This document shows positions 18,867 through 26,178 of a stretch of DNA of 34,324 nt, one piece after another. The stretch spans positions 1 to 34,324 of the forward strand of contig JAKAZL010000020.1 in assembly GCA_021815925.1 (NCBI GenBank), given 5' to 3'. Both the position numbers and the translations under genes were made by a program. The number at the start of each line of letters is the position of its first letter. The first letter of the stretch is position 1. The stretch is from Pseudomonadota bacterium. GTDB lineage: Bacteria > Pseudomonadota > Gammaproteobacteria > Steroidobacterales > Steroidobacteraceae. Under the pieces are notes generated by a model, which saw only the letters and a list, made by a program, of their open reading frames with translations, was not told the origin of the DNA and did not search any database.

Positions 18867-19304
18867 TCAGGCCAATGACTTGTGCATGCAGCGGGCGCTT
18901 GCCGGACAGAGCGTGCGGAACTCACCGCTCGCCTGCACGGCCGCGGGCGCCGCGGTCCGCTCGCTCTGGCGGTAGTCCAGACGCGCGAACAGCCCGGCCG
19001 CGCTCTCGGTCAGCAGCCACAGCTCGCGGATGCCCGCGGCGCGCGCCTGACGCTCGAGCGACTTCACCAGCGTGCGCGCCAGTCCGCGACCGCGCCAGGA
19101 GCCGGCCACCACCAGTGAGCGCAGCAGCCCCGCCTCGCCGTGGACCTCCAGGGCGATGGCCCCGAGCCGCTGCGTCCCGGCGCAGGCCACCAGGAAGCGC
19201 GCGCCGCTCGAGTCCAGATCGCTCACCGGGAGGTGCTCGTGCTCGAGGAGCGCGCGGATGGCCGGGTGGTCCTCGGCGGTGGCCGAGCGGATGAGGGGTT
19301 TCAT
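18867..19304 (-). CDS. GNAT acetyltransferase, ArsN2-like
   Basis: 145 residues, a small GNAT. The motif-A region '[21 protein letters not shown]' binds acetyl-CoA. The ending, with '[22 protein letters not shown]', '[17 protein letters not shown]', closely follows the pattern of arsenic-resistance N-acetyltransferases named ArsN2. No arsenic genes (arsR, arsC, arsB, arsM) are nearby, so the arsenic assignment rests on sequence pattern alone. Its ATG overlaps the mutS stop as ATGA (19301-19304), so it is probably translated by coupling to mutS. The substrate is unproven. Confidence 0.75.
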   Translation of the reverse strand: MKPLIRSATAEDHPAIRALLEHEHLPVSDLDSSGARFLVACAGTQRLGAIALEVHGEAGLLRSLVVAGSWRGRGLARTLVKSLERQARAAGIRELWLLTESAAGLFARLDYRQSERTAAPAAVQASGEFRTLCPASARCMHKSLA

Positions 19305-21880
19305 CCGCCCGCCTCCGCGCCGTCCTCGAGCAGCCGGCGCAGCCGGTACAGCGCCTCGTGCGCCGCCCGGGGCGAGAGCTCATCCGGGTCGAGCGCCTCG
19401 AGTGCCGCGCGCAGCGGGTCAGGTGTCGGCGCGGCGGCAAACAGCGGCAGCTCCTGCTGCGCCTGCGGCACGCTCTGCTGCGCCTCGCGCCCGGCCTCGA
19501 GCGCCTCCAGATAGCGGCGCGCCTGGGCGATGACCTCGCGCGGCACGCCCGCCAGCTGCGCGACCTGCAGCCCGTAACTGCGGTTGGCGGGGCCTTCCTT
19601 GACTGCATGCAGGAATACGATGCCCTCGCCGTGCTCGGTGGCATCCAGATGCACATTCGCGCAGCCGTCGATTTCGCTCGCCAGCCGCGTCAGCTCGAAG
19701 TAGTGCGTCGCGAACAGCGTGAACGCCTTCAGCCGCGTGCCGATGTGGCGCGCCATGGCCCAGGCGAGCGACAGGCCGTCGAAGGTGCTGGTGCCCCGTC
19801 CGATCTCATCCATGAGGATCAGGCTGCGTTCCCCGGCGTTGTTCAGGATGTTCGCCGCCTCGGTCATCTCCACCATGAACGTCGAGCGCCCGCCGGCGAG
19901 GTCATCGGCCGCGCCGATGCGGGTGAAGATCCGGTCGATCGGGCCGATCGCGGCCCGCTCGGCCGGCACGTAGCTGCCGATGTGCGCCAGGATGACGATG
20001 ATGGCGGTCTGACGCATGTAGGTCGATTTGCCGCCCATGTTGGGACCGGTGATGATCAGCATGCGCCGCTCGGCATCGAGCGCGAGGTCGTTGGGCACGA
20101 ACGCCCCGGTGCTGAAGCGCTCCACCACCGGGTGACGACCGGCGAGGATGCCGATCCCCGGGGTCTCGCTGAGCTCTGGCTCGCTCCACTCGAGGGCGCC
20201 CGCCCGCTCGGCAAGCGCCGCGAGCGCATCGAGCTCGGCCAGTGCCGCGGCGGTGCTCTGCAGCGGCGCGAGCTGCTCGATGAGCGCGCCGAGCACCTGC
20301 TCGTAGAGCTCCTTCTCGCGCGCTAGCGCGCGCTCGCGCGCCCCGAGCACCTTGTCCTCGAAGCGCTTCAACTCCGGGGTGATGAAGCGCTCGGCGGACT
20401 TGACCGTCTGGCGGCGCGTGAAGTCCGGCGGCGCACGCTCGGCGTCCTTGCGCGGAATCTCGATGAAATAACCCTGCACGCGGTTGTAGCCGAGCTTGAG
20501 GCTGGCGATGCCGGTGCGCTCGCGCTCGCGGCTCTCGAGCTCGAGAAGGAACTCATCGGTGTGCGTGGCGATGCGGCGCAGCTCGTCGAGCTCGGCGTCC
20601 CAGTCCGGCGCGATGACCGCGCCGTCGCGCAGGAAAGTCGCCGGCTCCGCGGCGATCGCGCGACGCAGCAGCTCGGTGACGTCCTCGTGAGTGCCGATCC
20701 GCTCCCCGAGGGCGCGGATCAGCGGGGAGTCCACCGTCGCGAGCGTTGCGCGGACCGCCGGCACCGCCTCGAGCGAGGCGCGCAATTGCGTCAGGTCGCG
20801 CGGGCGCGCCGAGCGCAGGGCGACCCGCGCCAGGATGCGCTCGACGTCGCCGATCGAGCGCAGCGGCTCGCGCAGCGCCTCGAAGCGCCGTCCCTCGAGC
20901 CATGCGCCGACCGCCTGGTAGCGCTCACGCAGCAGCGCCTGATCGGTCAGCGGGCGATTCAGCCAGCGGCGCAGCTGCCGCGAGCCCATCGCGGTGGCGC
21001 AGGTGTCGAGCAGCGCGAACAGCGTCGCCTCCTCGCGGCCGCTCATGCTCTCGTCGAGTTCGAGGTTGCGGCGCGTCGCCGCATCGATGTGCAGTCCGTC
21101 GGAGCGTTCCTCGACGGTGAGCCCGCGGATGTGCGGCAGCGCGCTTTTTTGCGTGTCGCGCACGTACTGCAGCAGCGCCCCGGCTGCGGCGATCGCCAGC
21201 GGCAGATCGTCGGCGCCGAAGCCCTTCAGATCGAGCGTGCCCAGCTGGTCGGTGAGCAGCCGCGAGGCGCTGGCGAGCTCGAAGTGCCACGGCGGGCGCG
21301 TGCGCAGCGCCGTGTGCCTGCGCAGGTCCTGGGGAGCGTCCTCGCTCACCAGCAGCTCGGCGGGCTTCAGGCGCTCAAGCTCGGCCGCGAGCGCACCCGC
21401 GCCGAGCGACTGCAGCACGGTGAAACGACCCGCGGCGAGATCGAGCCAGGCGAGGCCGAAGTGCTCCCCATCGCGCGCCAGCGCCGCGACCAGCGTGTCG
21501 TGGCGCTCATCGAGCAGCGCCGCGTCCGTGACCGTGCCCGGGGTGACGATGCGCACGACCTCGCGCTCGACCGGGCCCTTGGATTTGGCCGGATCGCCCA
21601 TCTGCTCGCAGATCGCGACGCTCTCGCCCTTGCGCACCAGGCGCGCGAGGTACGCCTCACAGCTGTGCACCGGCACACCGGCCATCGGGATCGGCTGGCC
21701 GGCGGAGTGTCCGCGCGAGGTGAGGGTGATGTCCAGCAGCGCCGCGGCGCGCCGGGCGTCGTCGTAGAACAGCTCGTAGAAATCCCCCATGCGGTAAAAG
21801 AGCAGCGCATCGGGATGGCGGCTCTTGATCCGCAGGTACTGCTGCATGACCGGCGTGTGTTGAGTGACGAGATCGTTCAA
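19301..21880 (-). CDS. mutS: DNA mismatch repair protein MutS
   Basis: 859 residues from a TTG at 21880 (E. coli MutS has 853). No ATG or GTG is suitable: the region before '[13 protein letters not shown]' has only this TTG close by, and the frame remains open upstream to 22207 but reads as non-protein. The start is thus tentative. Domains: mismatch-recognition domain with the Phe-x-Glu wedge in 'MGDFYELF' (F34, E36), connector, lever/clamp, and ATPase domain with Walker A 'GPNMGGKST' from residue 612, '[14 protein letters not shown]' and Walker B '[16 protein letters not shown]'. The C-terminus '[21 protein letters not shown]' resembles the tetramerisation tail. MutS dimers find mismatches and recruit MutL. 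Its stop overlaps the downstream acetyltransferase start. Confidence 0.95.
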   Translation of the reverse strand: MNDLVTQHTPVMQQYLRIKSRHPDALLFYRMGDFYELFYDDARRAAALLDITLTSRGHSAGQPIPMAGVPVHSCEAYLARLVRKGESVAICEQMGDPAKSKGPVEREVVRIVTPGTVTDAALLDERHDTLVAALARDGEHFGLAWLDLAAGRFTVLQSLGAGALAAELERLKPAELLVSEDAPQDLRRHTALRTRPPWHFELASASRLLTDQLGTLDLKGFGADDLPLAIAAAGALLQYVRDTQKSALPHIRGLTVEERSDGLHIDAATRRNLELDESMSGREEATLFALLDTCATAMGSRQLRRWLNRPLTDQALLRERYQAVGAWLEGRRFEALREPLRSIGDVERILARVALRSARPRDLTQLRASLEAVPAVRATLATVDSPLIRALGERIGTHEDVTELLRRAIAAEPATFLRDGAVIAPDWDAELDELRRIATHTDEFLLELESRERERTGIASLKLGYNRVQGYFIEIPRKDAERAPPDFTRRQTVKSAERFITPELKRFEDKVLGARERALAREKELYEQVLGALIEQLAPLQSTAAALAELDALAALAERAGALEWSEPELSETPGIGILAGRHPVVERFSTGAFVPNDLALDAERRMLIITGPNMGGKSTYMRQTAIIVILAHIGSYVPAERAAIGPIDRIFTRIGAADDLAGGRSTFMVEMTEAANILNNAGERSLILMDEIGRGTSTFDGLSLAWAMARHIGTRLKAFTLFATHYFELTRLASEIDGCANVHLDATEHGEGIVFLHAVKEGPANRSYGLQVAQLAGVPREVIAQARRYLEALEAGREAQQSVPQAQQELPLFAAAPTPDPLRAALEALDPDELSPRAAHEALYRLRRLLEDGAEAGG

Positions 21881-22315
21881 CGACGTAGTGTCCGTTTCGG
21901 CGGGTGGCGCGCAGCGCAGATTAGCCCGACATCTGCCGAAGTGCGAGAACCGGTACGGGCACGCCCCGCTCGAGCGTCTCTGCGACCTGCGGGTGCTCCA
22001 GCGCCAGGGGAGTGTGAGCAGGTCTCGGCGAGTGCGTCGCGGCTGGCGCCGCTTATCGCGGTGATCACTCGCCCGCGGGACTGCGGCGTCGGTCCGGCGC
22101 AGGGGCCTCGCCCCGATCACGCTTCGAGGCAGCATTGAGCCCCGCTCGAGCACAGCGCCCCTCCGCGCCCAAAAATGAGGCGAGTTGGCGAGGGGATGTC
22201 TGTTCACAGGTCCGTTGTCGGTTCAGGCGTGCGAGCGGTTCTGGCCGGCGCAAACCCGCCGCGGACGAGCGCGTAGCGCCGGATCGCTCGCCGTGGGCAG
22301 CGGTTGCGGGGCGGG
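21881..22315. other. Non-coding gap of about 435 bases between lysR and mutS
   Basis: No convincing gene on either strand. It must hold the mutS promoter and possibly the end of the lysR transcript. No clear -35/-10 pair or GC-hairpin with T run is seen. A palindromic CTGTTCACAG lies at 22200-22209 and resembles the CTGTGTACAG upstream of recA; both have the form CTGT-NN-ACAG. The mutS start is itself uncertain, so up to about 100 codons upstream of 21880 could formally be coding, but their composition (many Arg/Ser, no family match) argues against it. Confidence 0.5.
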
Positions 22316-23212
22316 TCAGCTCGAGGCGGCGCCGAACCGCTCGACGAGGTAGTCGATGAACACCCGCACGCGGGCGGGCAGGTGCTGATGACTGAGATAC
22401 GCCGCGTACAAGGTGAACTGCGGCGCGTGGTAATCCTGGAGGATGGGCACCAGAGTGCCGCGACGCAGCTCGGCCTCCACCAGGAAGGTGGGCTGCAGGA
22501 TGATCCCGCCGTCGGCCACGGCCAGCTGGCGCAGCAGATCGCCGTTGGTGGCGTGGACCGCGGGGCGCACGCGCACCGTGTCGCTGCGTCCGTGGGTGTC
22601 GGTGAACGACCATGCATCGCCGGACCACAGATATTTGTAGCTGAGCACCTCGTGCCGCTCGAGATCGGCCGGTGTGCGCGGCGTACCGTGCCGGCGCAGG
22701 TACCCGGGGGCGGCGCACACCGTCATGCCCACCGGGGCGATGCGCCGCGCGATCAGGCTCGGCTCCAGTTCGCGGGTGATGCGCAGGGCGACGTCGAATC
22801 CCTCGTTGGCGAGATCGACGAGGCGATCGGACAGGTCGATGTCCAACCTCAGCTGCGGGTGGCGCGCCCGGAATGCGGGCAGCTCGTCGGCGAGGCGCAG
22901 CATCCCGAAGGACAGCGGCGCGGCGATCCGCAGCACCCCGGCCGCCTGCACGACGCCCTGTGCGGCGGCGGACTCGGCTTCGGCGAGCTGCTCGAGAATG
23001 ACGCGGGCGCGGGCACAGAACTCATTGCCTGCCGCGGTCAGAGACACCCGCCGGGTGGTGCGGTGCAGCAGGCGCGCCCCCAGGTGCTCCTCCAGCGCGG
23101 CGACCTGGCGGGTGACGGCCGCGTTGGACAGCTCGAGCGAGGCGGCCGCGCGGGCGAAGCCGCCCGAATCGACGACCTGCAGCAGCACGCGCATGGCCTG
23201 GATGACGTTCAT
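22316..23212 (-). CDS. LysR-family transcriptional regulator
   Basis: 298 residues, the standard size. The N-terminal winged helix-turn-helix (about 1-60) reads 'MRVLLQVVDSGGFARAAASLELSNAAVTRQVAALEEHLGARLLHRTTRRVSLT' in family form. The C-terminal effector domain (about 90-298) has the 'GVLRIAAPLSFG' opening and 'LDIDLSDRLVDLANEGFDVALRI', close to the CrgA/AaeR-type subgroup. It is divergent from the DoxX gene, and a palindrome with T-N11-A spacing (23225-23241) lies between them, so it probably controls doxX and itself. The effector is unknown; DoxX neighbours of this type often respond to redox-active or electrophilic compounds, which is inference. Confidence 0.92.
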   Translation of the reverse strand: MNVIQAMRVLLQVVDSGGFARAAASLELSNAAVTRQVAALEEHLGARLLHRTTRRVSLTAAGNEFCARARVILEQLAEAESAAAQGVVQAAGVLRIAAPLSFGMLRLADELPAFRARHPQLRLDIDLSDRLVDLANEGFDVALRITRELEPSLIARRIAPVGMTVCAAPGYLRRHGTPRTPADLERHEVLSYKYLWSGDAWSFTDTHGRSDTVRVRPAVHATNGDLLRQLAVADGGIILQPTFLVEAELRRGTLVPILQDYHAPQFTLYAAYLSHQHLPARVRVFIDYLVERFGAASS

Positions 23213-23221
23213 AGCCGGACG

Positions 23222-23244
23222 ATTATTCCATAAATCGGAATGAT
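23222..23244. promoter_or_regulatory. LysR-type operator: near-perfect palindrome with T-N11-A
   Basis: ATTCC (23225-23229) and GGAAT (23237-23241) are exact arms around a 7-base centre, and the match extends outward to ATTATTCC/GGAATGAT with one mismatch. T23227 and A23239 give the T-N11-A spacing of LysR-type boxes. It lies 9 bases upstream of the LysR ATG and 130 bases before doxX. Confidence 0.55.
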
Positions 23245-23357
23245 TATTTGATTTACTGGTAGTTTAATGCTGACTTGATCAACGTTACTCTGGCGCTGCG
23301 GTCGGTTGATCGCGGTGCCGGCCGAGTGTTCGATGCGGCGGGGCCTTCAATCCACAC

Positions 23358-23364
23358 AGGGGAG
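23358..23364 (+). promoter_or_regulatory. Ribosome binding site that fixes the doxX start
   Basis: AGGGGAG abuts ATG 23365 directly (no spacer) but is 6 bases from ATG 23371. The second ATG is therefore the likely start. Confidence 0.7.
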
Positions 23365-23370
23365 ATGCAC

Positions 23371-23772
23371 ATGATCAAGACCCACACCGCGCCCTATGGC
23401 ATCGCGCTGCTGCGCGTGAGCCTCGGGGTGCTGTTCCTCGCGCACGTGGCGCTGAAGATCTTCGTGTTCACGGTGCCGGGATTCGTCGGCTATTTCGCCA
23501 CGCTCGGCCTGCCCGCCGTGGCCGCCTACGGGACCATTGCGCTCGAGCTGCTCGGCGGGATTGCGCTGGTGCTCGGCGTGTATGCACCGTGGGTGGCCGT
23601 GCCGTTGGCGCTCGAGATGCTCGGGACCATCGTGCTGGTGCACGGCCACAACGGCTGGCTGTTCACCGACCGGGGCGGTGGCTGGGAGTACCCGGCGTTC
23701 TGGGCCATCAGCTTGGTGGCCCTGACGCTGCTCGGCGATGGGGCGTTCGCGCTGCGTCCGACGCAGCGCTGA
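23371..23772 (+). CDS. DoxX-family inner membrane protein
   Basis: 133 residues from ATG 23371, chosen by the ribosome binding site AGGGGAG. Four membrane segments are visible: 'ALLRVSLGVLFLAHVALKIF', 'FVGYFATLGLPAVAAYGTIALELLGGIALVLGVY' (two segments), and 'PLALEMLGTIVLVHG' with a final segment 'FWAISLVALTLLGDGAFAL'. The loop 'NGWLFTDRGGGWEYPAFW' is typical of DoxX proteins. The family includes the thiosulfate:quinone oxidoreductase subunit of archaea and MhqP/CatD-like proteins in bacteria; in most bacteria its role is unknown and tied to thiol or quinone stress. It stands alone, divergent from a LysR regulator and convergent with an MFS gene across a strong hairpin. Confidence 0.88.
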   Translation: MIKTHTAPYGIALLRVSLGVLFLAHVALKIFVFTVPGFVGYFATLGLPAVAAYGTIALELLGGIALVLGVYAPWVAVPLALEMLGTIVLVHGHNGWLFTDRGGGWEYPAFWAISLVALTLLGDGAFALRPTQR

Positions 23773-23779
23773 GCCGTCG

Positions 23780-23806
23780 GGTGGGCCGCGCGCCGCGCGG
23801 CCCACC
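23780..23806. terminator. 12-bp perfect hairpin between convergent doxX and MFS genes
   Basis: GGTGGGCCGCGC (23780-23791) and GCGCGGCCCACC (23795-23806) are exact arms around a 3-base loop, lying between the two stop codons. It should form a very stable hairpin from either strand. No T run follows on either side, so it may act as a barrier or RNA 3'-end protector as much as an intrinsic terminator. Confidence 0.7.
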
Positions 23807-23808
23807 GC

Positions 23809-25077
23809 CTACTCGATCGCGGGGTCGAACTGCGCGAGGCCGGCCGCGGCGCGCACCGTCTCGCGCCGGAACAGATACAGCGCGCCGAGCAGCAGGGCCA
23901 TGGGCAGCAGCGAGCAGTAGAAAGCGTGCAGGCCGCCGAAGCGCGCGAACACCAGCGCGGTGATGCGTGAGCCGAGCGTGCCGCCGAGGGCCGAGGACAC
24001 CAGGATCAGGCCGGTCATCGCCGCATGCGCCGATTTGGGCAGGGCGCTGAGCGCGACCGAATTGATCACCGGGTAGATCGGGGCCATCAGCAGCCCGATC
24101 AGCGGGATCAGGTAGGCCGCGAGCGGGGCGTGCAGCCAGCCGGTGTGCACGCTGCCGGCGCTGCGGGCGAGCGGCAGCGTCACCAGGATCAGCAGGCCCA
24201 TCCCGCAGACGCAGGCGTTGAGCAGCGGATACCAAGCCACCCGGCGCAGCAGCTGGCCGGCCGCCACGCGGCCGATGGCGATGGAGGCGGCCAGCATGCT
24301 GGCCATCTGCACGCTCACCGCGTCGGGCAGCTTCAGCACCTCGTAGTTGAACGTCGGCAGCCAGGTGCCGAAGCTCTGCTCGATGAGCACGTAAAAGAAC
24401 GTCGAGGCGAGGAACACGTACACCATCGGCCGCAGCGAGGCGCGGCTGATCTGCGCGAGGGAGTCGCGGACGGGTTGGACTTTGGCGCGTGCCGCGGTCT
24501 CATCCAGGCGCGAGGCGCCAAGCAGCGTCATGGCGAGCAGGCACGCGCCGGCCATCACCCAGTACACGCGCAGCCAGGCCTGCCCGGCGCCGGGTCCGGA
24601 GCGGATGAAGGCGCTGAACAGCCACCCGGAGATCACCACGCCCACCATGAACAGTCCCTCGATGAGGTTGGTCAGGCGGGCATGCTCGCCCTGGCTGCCC
24701 GTCAACAGCCCGATCGCGCCATAGACCGACACCTTGGTGAGGGCGAAGGAGATGCCGACGCAGACGAACAGCAGCGCGGTGGTGTGGAAGCTCGGATACA
24801 GCGGCATCAGCGTACAGGCGACGGCGACCACCCCGAGGGCGATCAGGATCGCGCGCCGGTAGCCGAACAGCGGCAGGAACGAGGCGACGGCGAACGAGGT
24901 GATCACGATCGGCAGATCCTTGAACAGCTCGAGCAGGCTCGCCTCGGGCTTGCCGACTCCGAAACTGTGGATGGCCTGCAGGATCACCGTGCCGACGCTG
25001 TTCAGCAGGACCGCGAAGATCATGAAGCTCAGCGCCAGCGCGCCGATCATGCGGTACCGGTTGGCAGAGTGCGTCAT
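23809..25077 (-). CDS. MFS transporter, FucP-like sugar permease (substrate unknown)
   Basis: 422 residues with about 12 membrane segments. The N-half contains 'MIGALALSFMIFAVLLNSVG', 'VITSFAVASFLPLFGYRRAILIALG' and 'LLFVCVGISFALTKVSVYGAIGLL'; the C-half 'MVYVFLASTFFYVLIEQSFGTWLPTF', 'IGLLMAPIYPVINSVALS' and 'TGLILVSSALGGTLGSRITALVFARFG'. The pattern 'AP-YP-INS-ALS' before the final pair of helices and the general layout resemble the fucose:proton symporter/TsgA branch of the major facilitator superfamily. It is divergent from a LacI regulator with 72 bases between, which supports uptake of a sugar or sugar derivative. The substrate cannot be told. ATG 25077 is the first clear start; the Shine-Dalgarno region is weak. 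Confidence 0.88.
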   Translation of the reverse strand: MTHSANRYRMIGALALSFMIFAVLLNSVGTVILQAIHSFGVGKPEASLLELFKDLPIVITSFAVASFLPLFGYRRAILIALGVVAVACTLMPLYPSFHTTALLFVCVGISFALTKVSVYGAIGLLTGSQGEHARLTNLIEGLFMVGVVISGWLFSAFIRSGPGAGQAWLRVYWVMAGACLLAMTLLGASRLDETAARAKVQPVRDSLAQISRASLRPMVYVFLASTFFYVLIEQSFGTWLPTFNYEVLKLPDAVSVQMASMLAASIAIGRVAAGQLLRRVAWYPLLNACVCGMGLLILVTLPLARSAGSVHTGWLHAPLAAYLIPLIGLLMAPIYPVINSVALSALPKSAHAAMTGLILVSSALGGTLGSRITALVFARFGGLHAFYCSLLPMALLLGALYLFRRETVRAAAGLAQFDPAIE

Positions 25078-25094
25078 GCGGTGGATCGGTCTTT

Positions 25095-25113
25095 ACGGGC
25101 GCGCCGGGCCCGT
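25095..25113. promoter_or_regulatory. Inverted repeat, candidate LacI-type operator
   Basis: ACGGGC (25095-25100) and GCCCGT (25108-25113) are exact inverted arms around 7 bases, in the 72-base gap between the MFS and lacI-type starts. A direct repeat GTGGATC flanks it at 25081-25087 and 25112-25118. Size and position suit an operator for the neighbouring regulator; it is not a proven site. Confidence 0.4.
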
Positions 25114-25149
25114 GGATCATAGCGGGATCTGCAACGACGCGAACCGTCC

Positions 25150-26157
25150 GTGCCGGAACGCAAGAGAAAGAACCCGAACGCGCCGGCCAGCCTGACCATG
25201 GCGGACCTGGCCGGTCTCGCCGGGGTGTCCACGATCACCGTGTCGCGGGCCCTCGCCGGCAGCGCGCTCGTGAGCCCCGCCACGCGCGAGCGCGTCCAGC
25301 AGCTCGCGCGCAAGCACGGTTACAAGCTCAATCTCAGCGCGCGTAACTTGCGCCTGCGCCGCAGCCACGCCGTGGCGGTGATCGTCGAGATGACCCCGAC
25401 GCCCGAGCGCACGATGTGGGACCCGTATCCGCTGGCGCTGCTCGGGGGCATCTCCCAGGAACTGACCTCGGCCGGCTACAACGTGCTGCTGACCACCCGG
25501 CAGGCCGCCGGTGAGGTCGCGGTGCAGGCCGCCGACGGACTGATTCTGCTCGGCCAGGGCGCGCACCAGGACGCGGTGCATGTCTACGAGAAGCTGGGGC
25601 TGCCGATGGTGGTCTGGGGCGCAGCCGGTGCCGGCGATCAGCACATCGTCGTGGGCAGCGACAATCGCCATGGTGGGCTGAGCGTCGCGGAGCGGTTCGT
25701 CTCCATCGGCCGCCGCCACCCAGTGTTCATCGGCAACCCGGACCATCCCGAGATGGCCCAGCGCCTCGGTGGCTTCGTCGATGAGCTCGAGCGCCACGGC
25801 ATCCGGCCGCTGCTGATGCGCCGTGCGGACTTCACGCTCGAGGCCGGGGCGCACGCGGTGCGCTCGCTGCACAACCGCCGCGTGCAGTTCGATGCCATCT
25901 TTGCCTGCTCGGACCTGGTGGCCATGGGCGCGATCCGCGCGCTGGTGGAGCTCGGGCAATCGGTGCCCGAGGACGTGTCGGTCATCGGTTACGACGACAC
26001 GCCCCAGGGCGGAACGTTCCTGCCGCCGCTCTCGACCGTGCGCCAGAACTGGCAGGAGGGCGGCGTGCTGCTGGCGCGCAAGGTGCTCGGCCTGCTTGGC
26101 GGCGAGACGGTGGAGTCCCAGATGCTGCCGACGGCCCTGGTGCTGCGCTCGACCTGA
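25150..26157 (+). CDS. LacI-family transcriptional regulator
   Basis: 335 residues from GTG 25150. A basic start 'PERKRKNPNAP' leads to the LacI helix-turn-helix 'TMADLAGLAGVSTITVSRALAG' (about 16-37) and hinge helix region 'SPATRERVQQLARKHGYKLNLSARNLR'. The periplasmic-binding-like ligand domain follows, with 'VAVIVEMTPTPERTMWDPYPLALLGGISQEL', 'HIVVGSDNRHGGLSVAERF' and the family motif 'FDAIFACSDLVAMGAIRAL' and 'PEDVSVIGYDD'. The overall type is GntR/GntR-like gluconate or sugar regulators of the LacI group. It is divergent from the MFS gene and probably represses it in the absence of its sugar. The Shine-Dalgarno sequence is poor; an alternative ATG at 25198 would cut the helix-turn-helix and is not preferred. 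Confidence 0.92.
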   Translation: MPERKRKNPNAPASLTMADLAGLAGVSTITVSRALAGSALVSPATRERVQQLARKHGYKLNLSARNLRLRRSHAVAVIVEMTPTPERTMWDPYPLALLGGISQELTSAGYNVLLTTRQAAGEVAVQAADGLILLGQGAHQDAVHVYEKLGLPMVVWGAAGAGDQHIVVGSDNRHGGLSVAERFVSIGRRHPVFIGNPDHPEMAQRLGGFVDELERHGIRPLLMRRADFTLEAGAHAVRSLHNRRVQFDAIFACSDLVAMGAIRALVELGQSVPEDVSVIGYDDTPQGGTFLPPLSTVRQNWQEGGVLLARKVLGLLGGETVESQMLPTALVLRST

Positions 26158-26163
26158 GCGACA

Positions 26164-26174
26164 CCCCTGCGGGG
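26164..26174. terminator. Short GC hairpin between convergent genes
   Basis: CCCC (26164-26167) and GGGG (26171-26174) close a 3-base loop in the 21-base gap between the LacI-type gene and the protease gene. The stem is only four base pairs with no T run, so the call is weak. Confidence 0.25.
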
Positions 26175-26178
26175 CGCC

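Noticed and set aside
18867..19304. Part of an arsenic-resistance operon
   Set aside because: No other ars gene is within reach. Only the sequence pattern of the acetyltransferase points to arsenic.
21881..22207. Upstream extension of the mutS frame by about 109 codons
   Set aside because: MutS homologues begin shortly before 'HTPVMQQYL'; the extra part is Arg/Ser-rich without a family match. TTG 21880 is preferred, though not certain.
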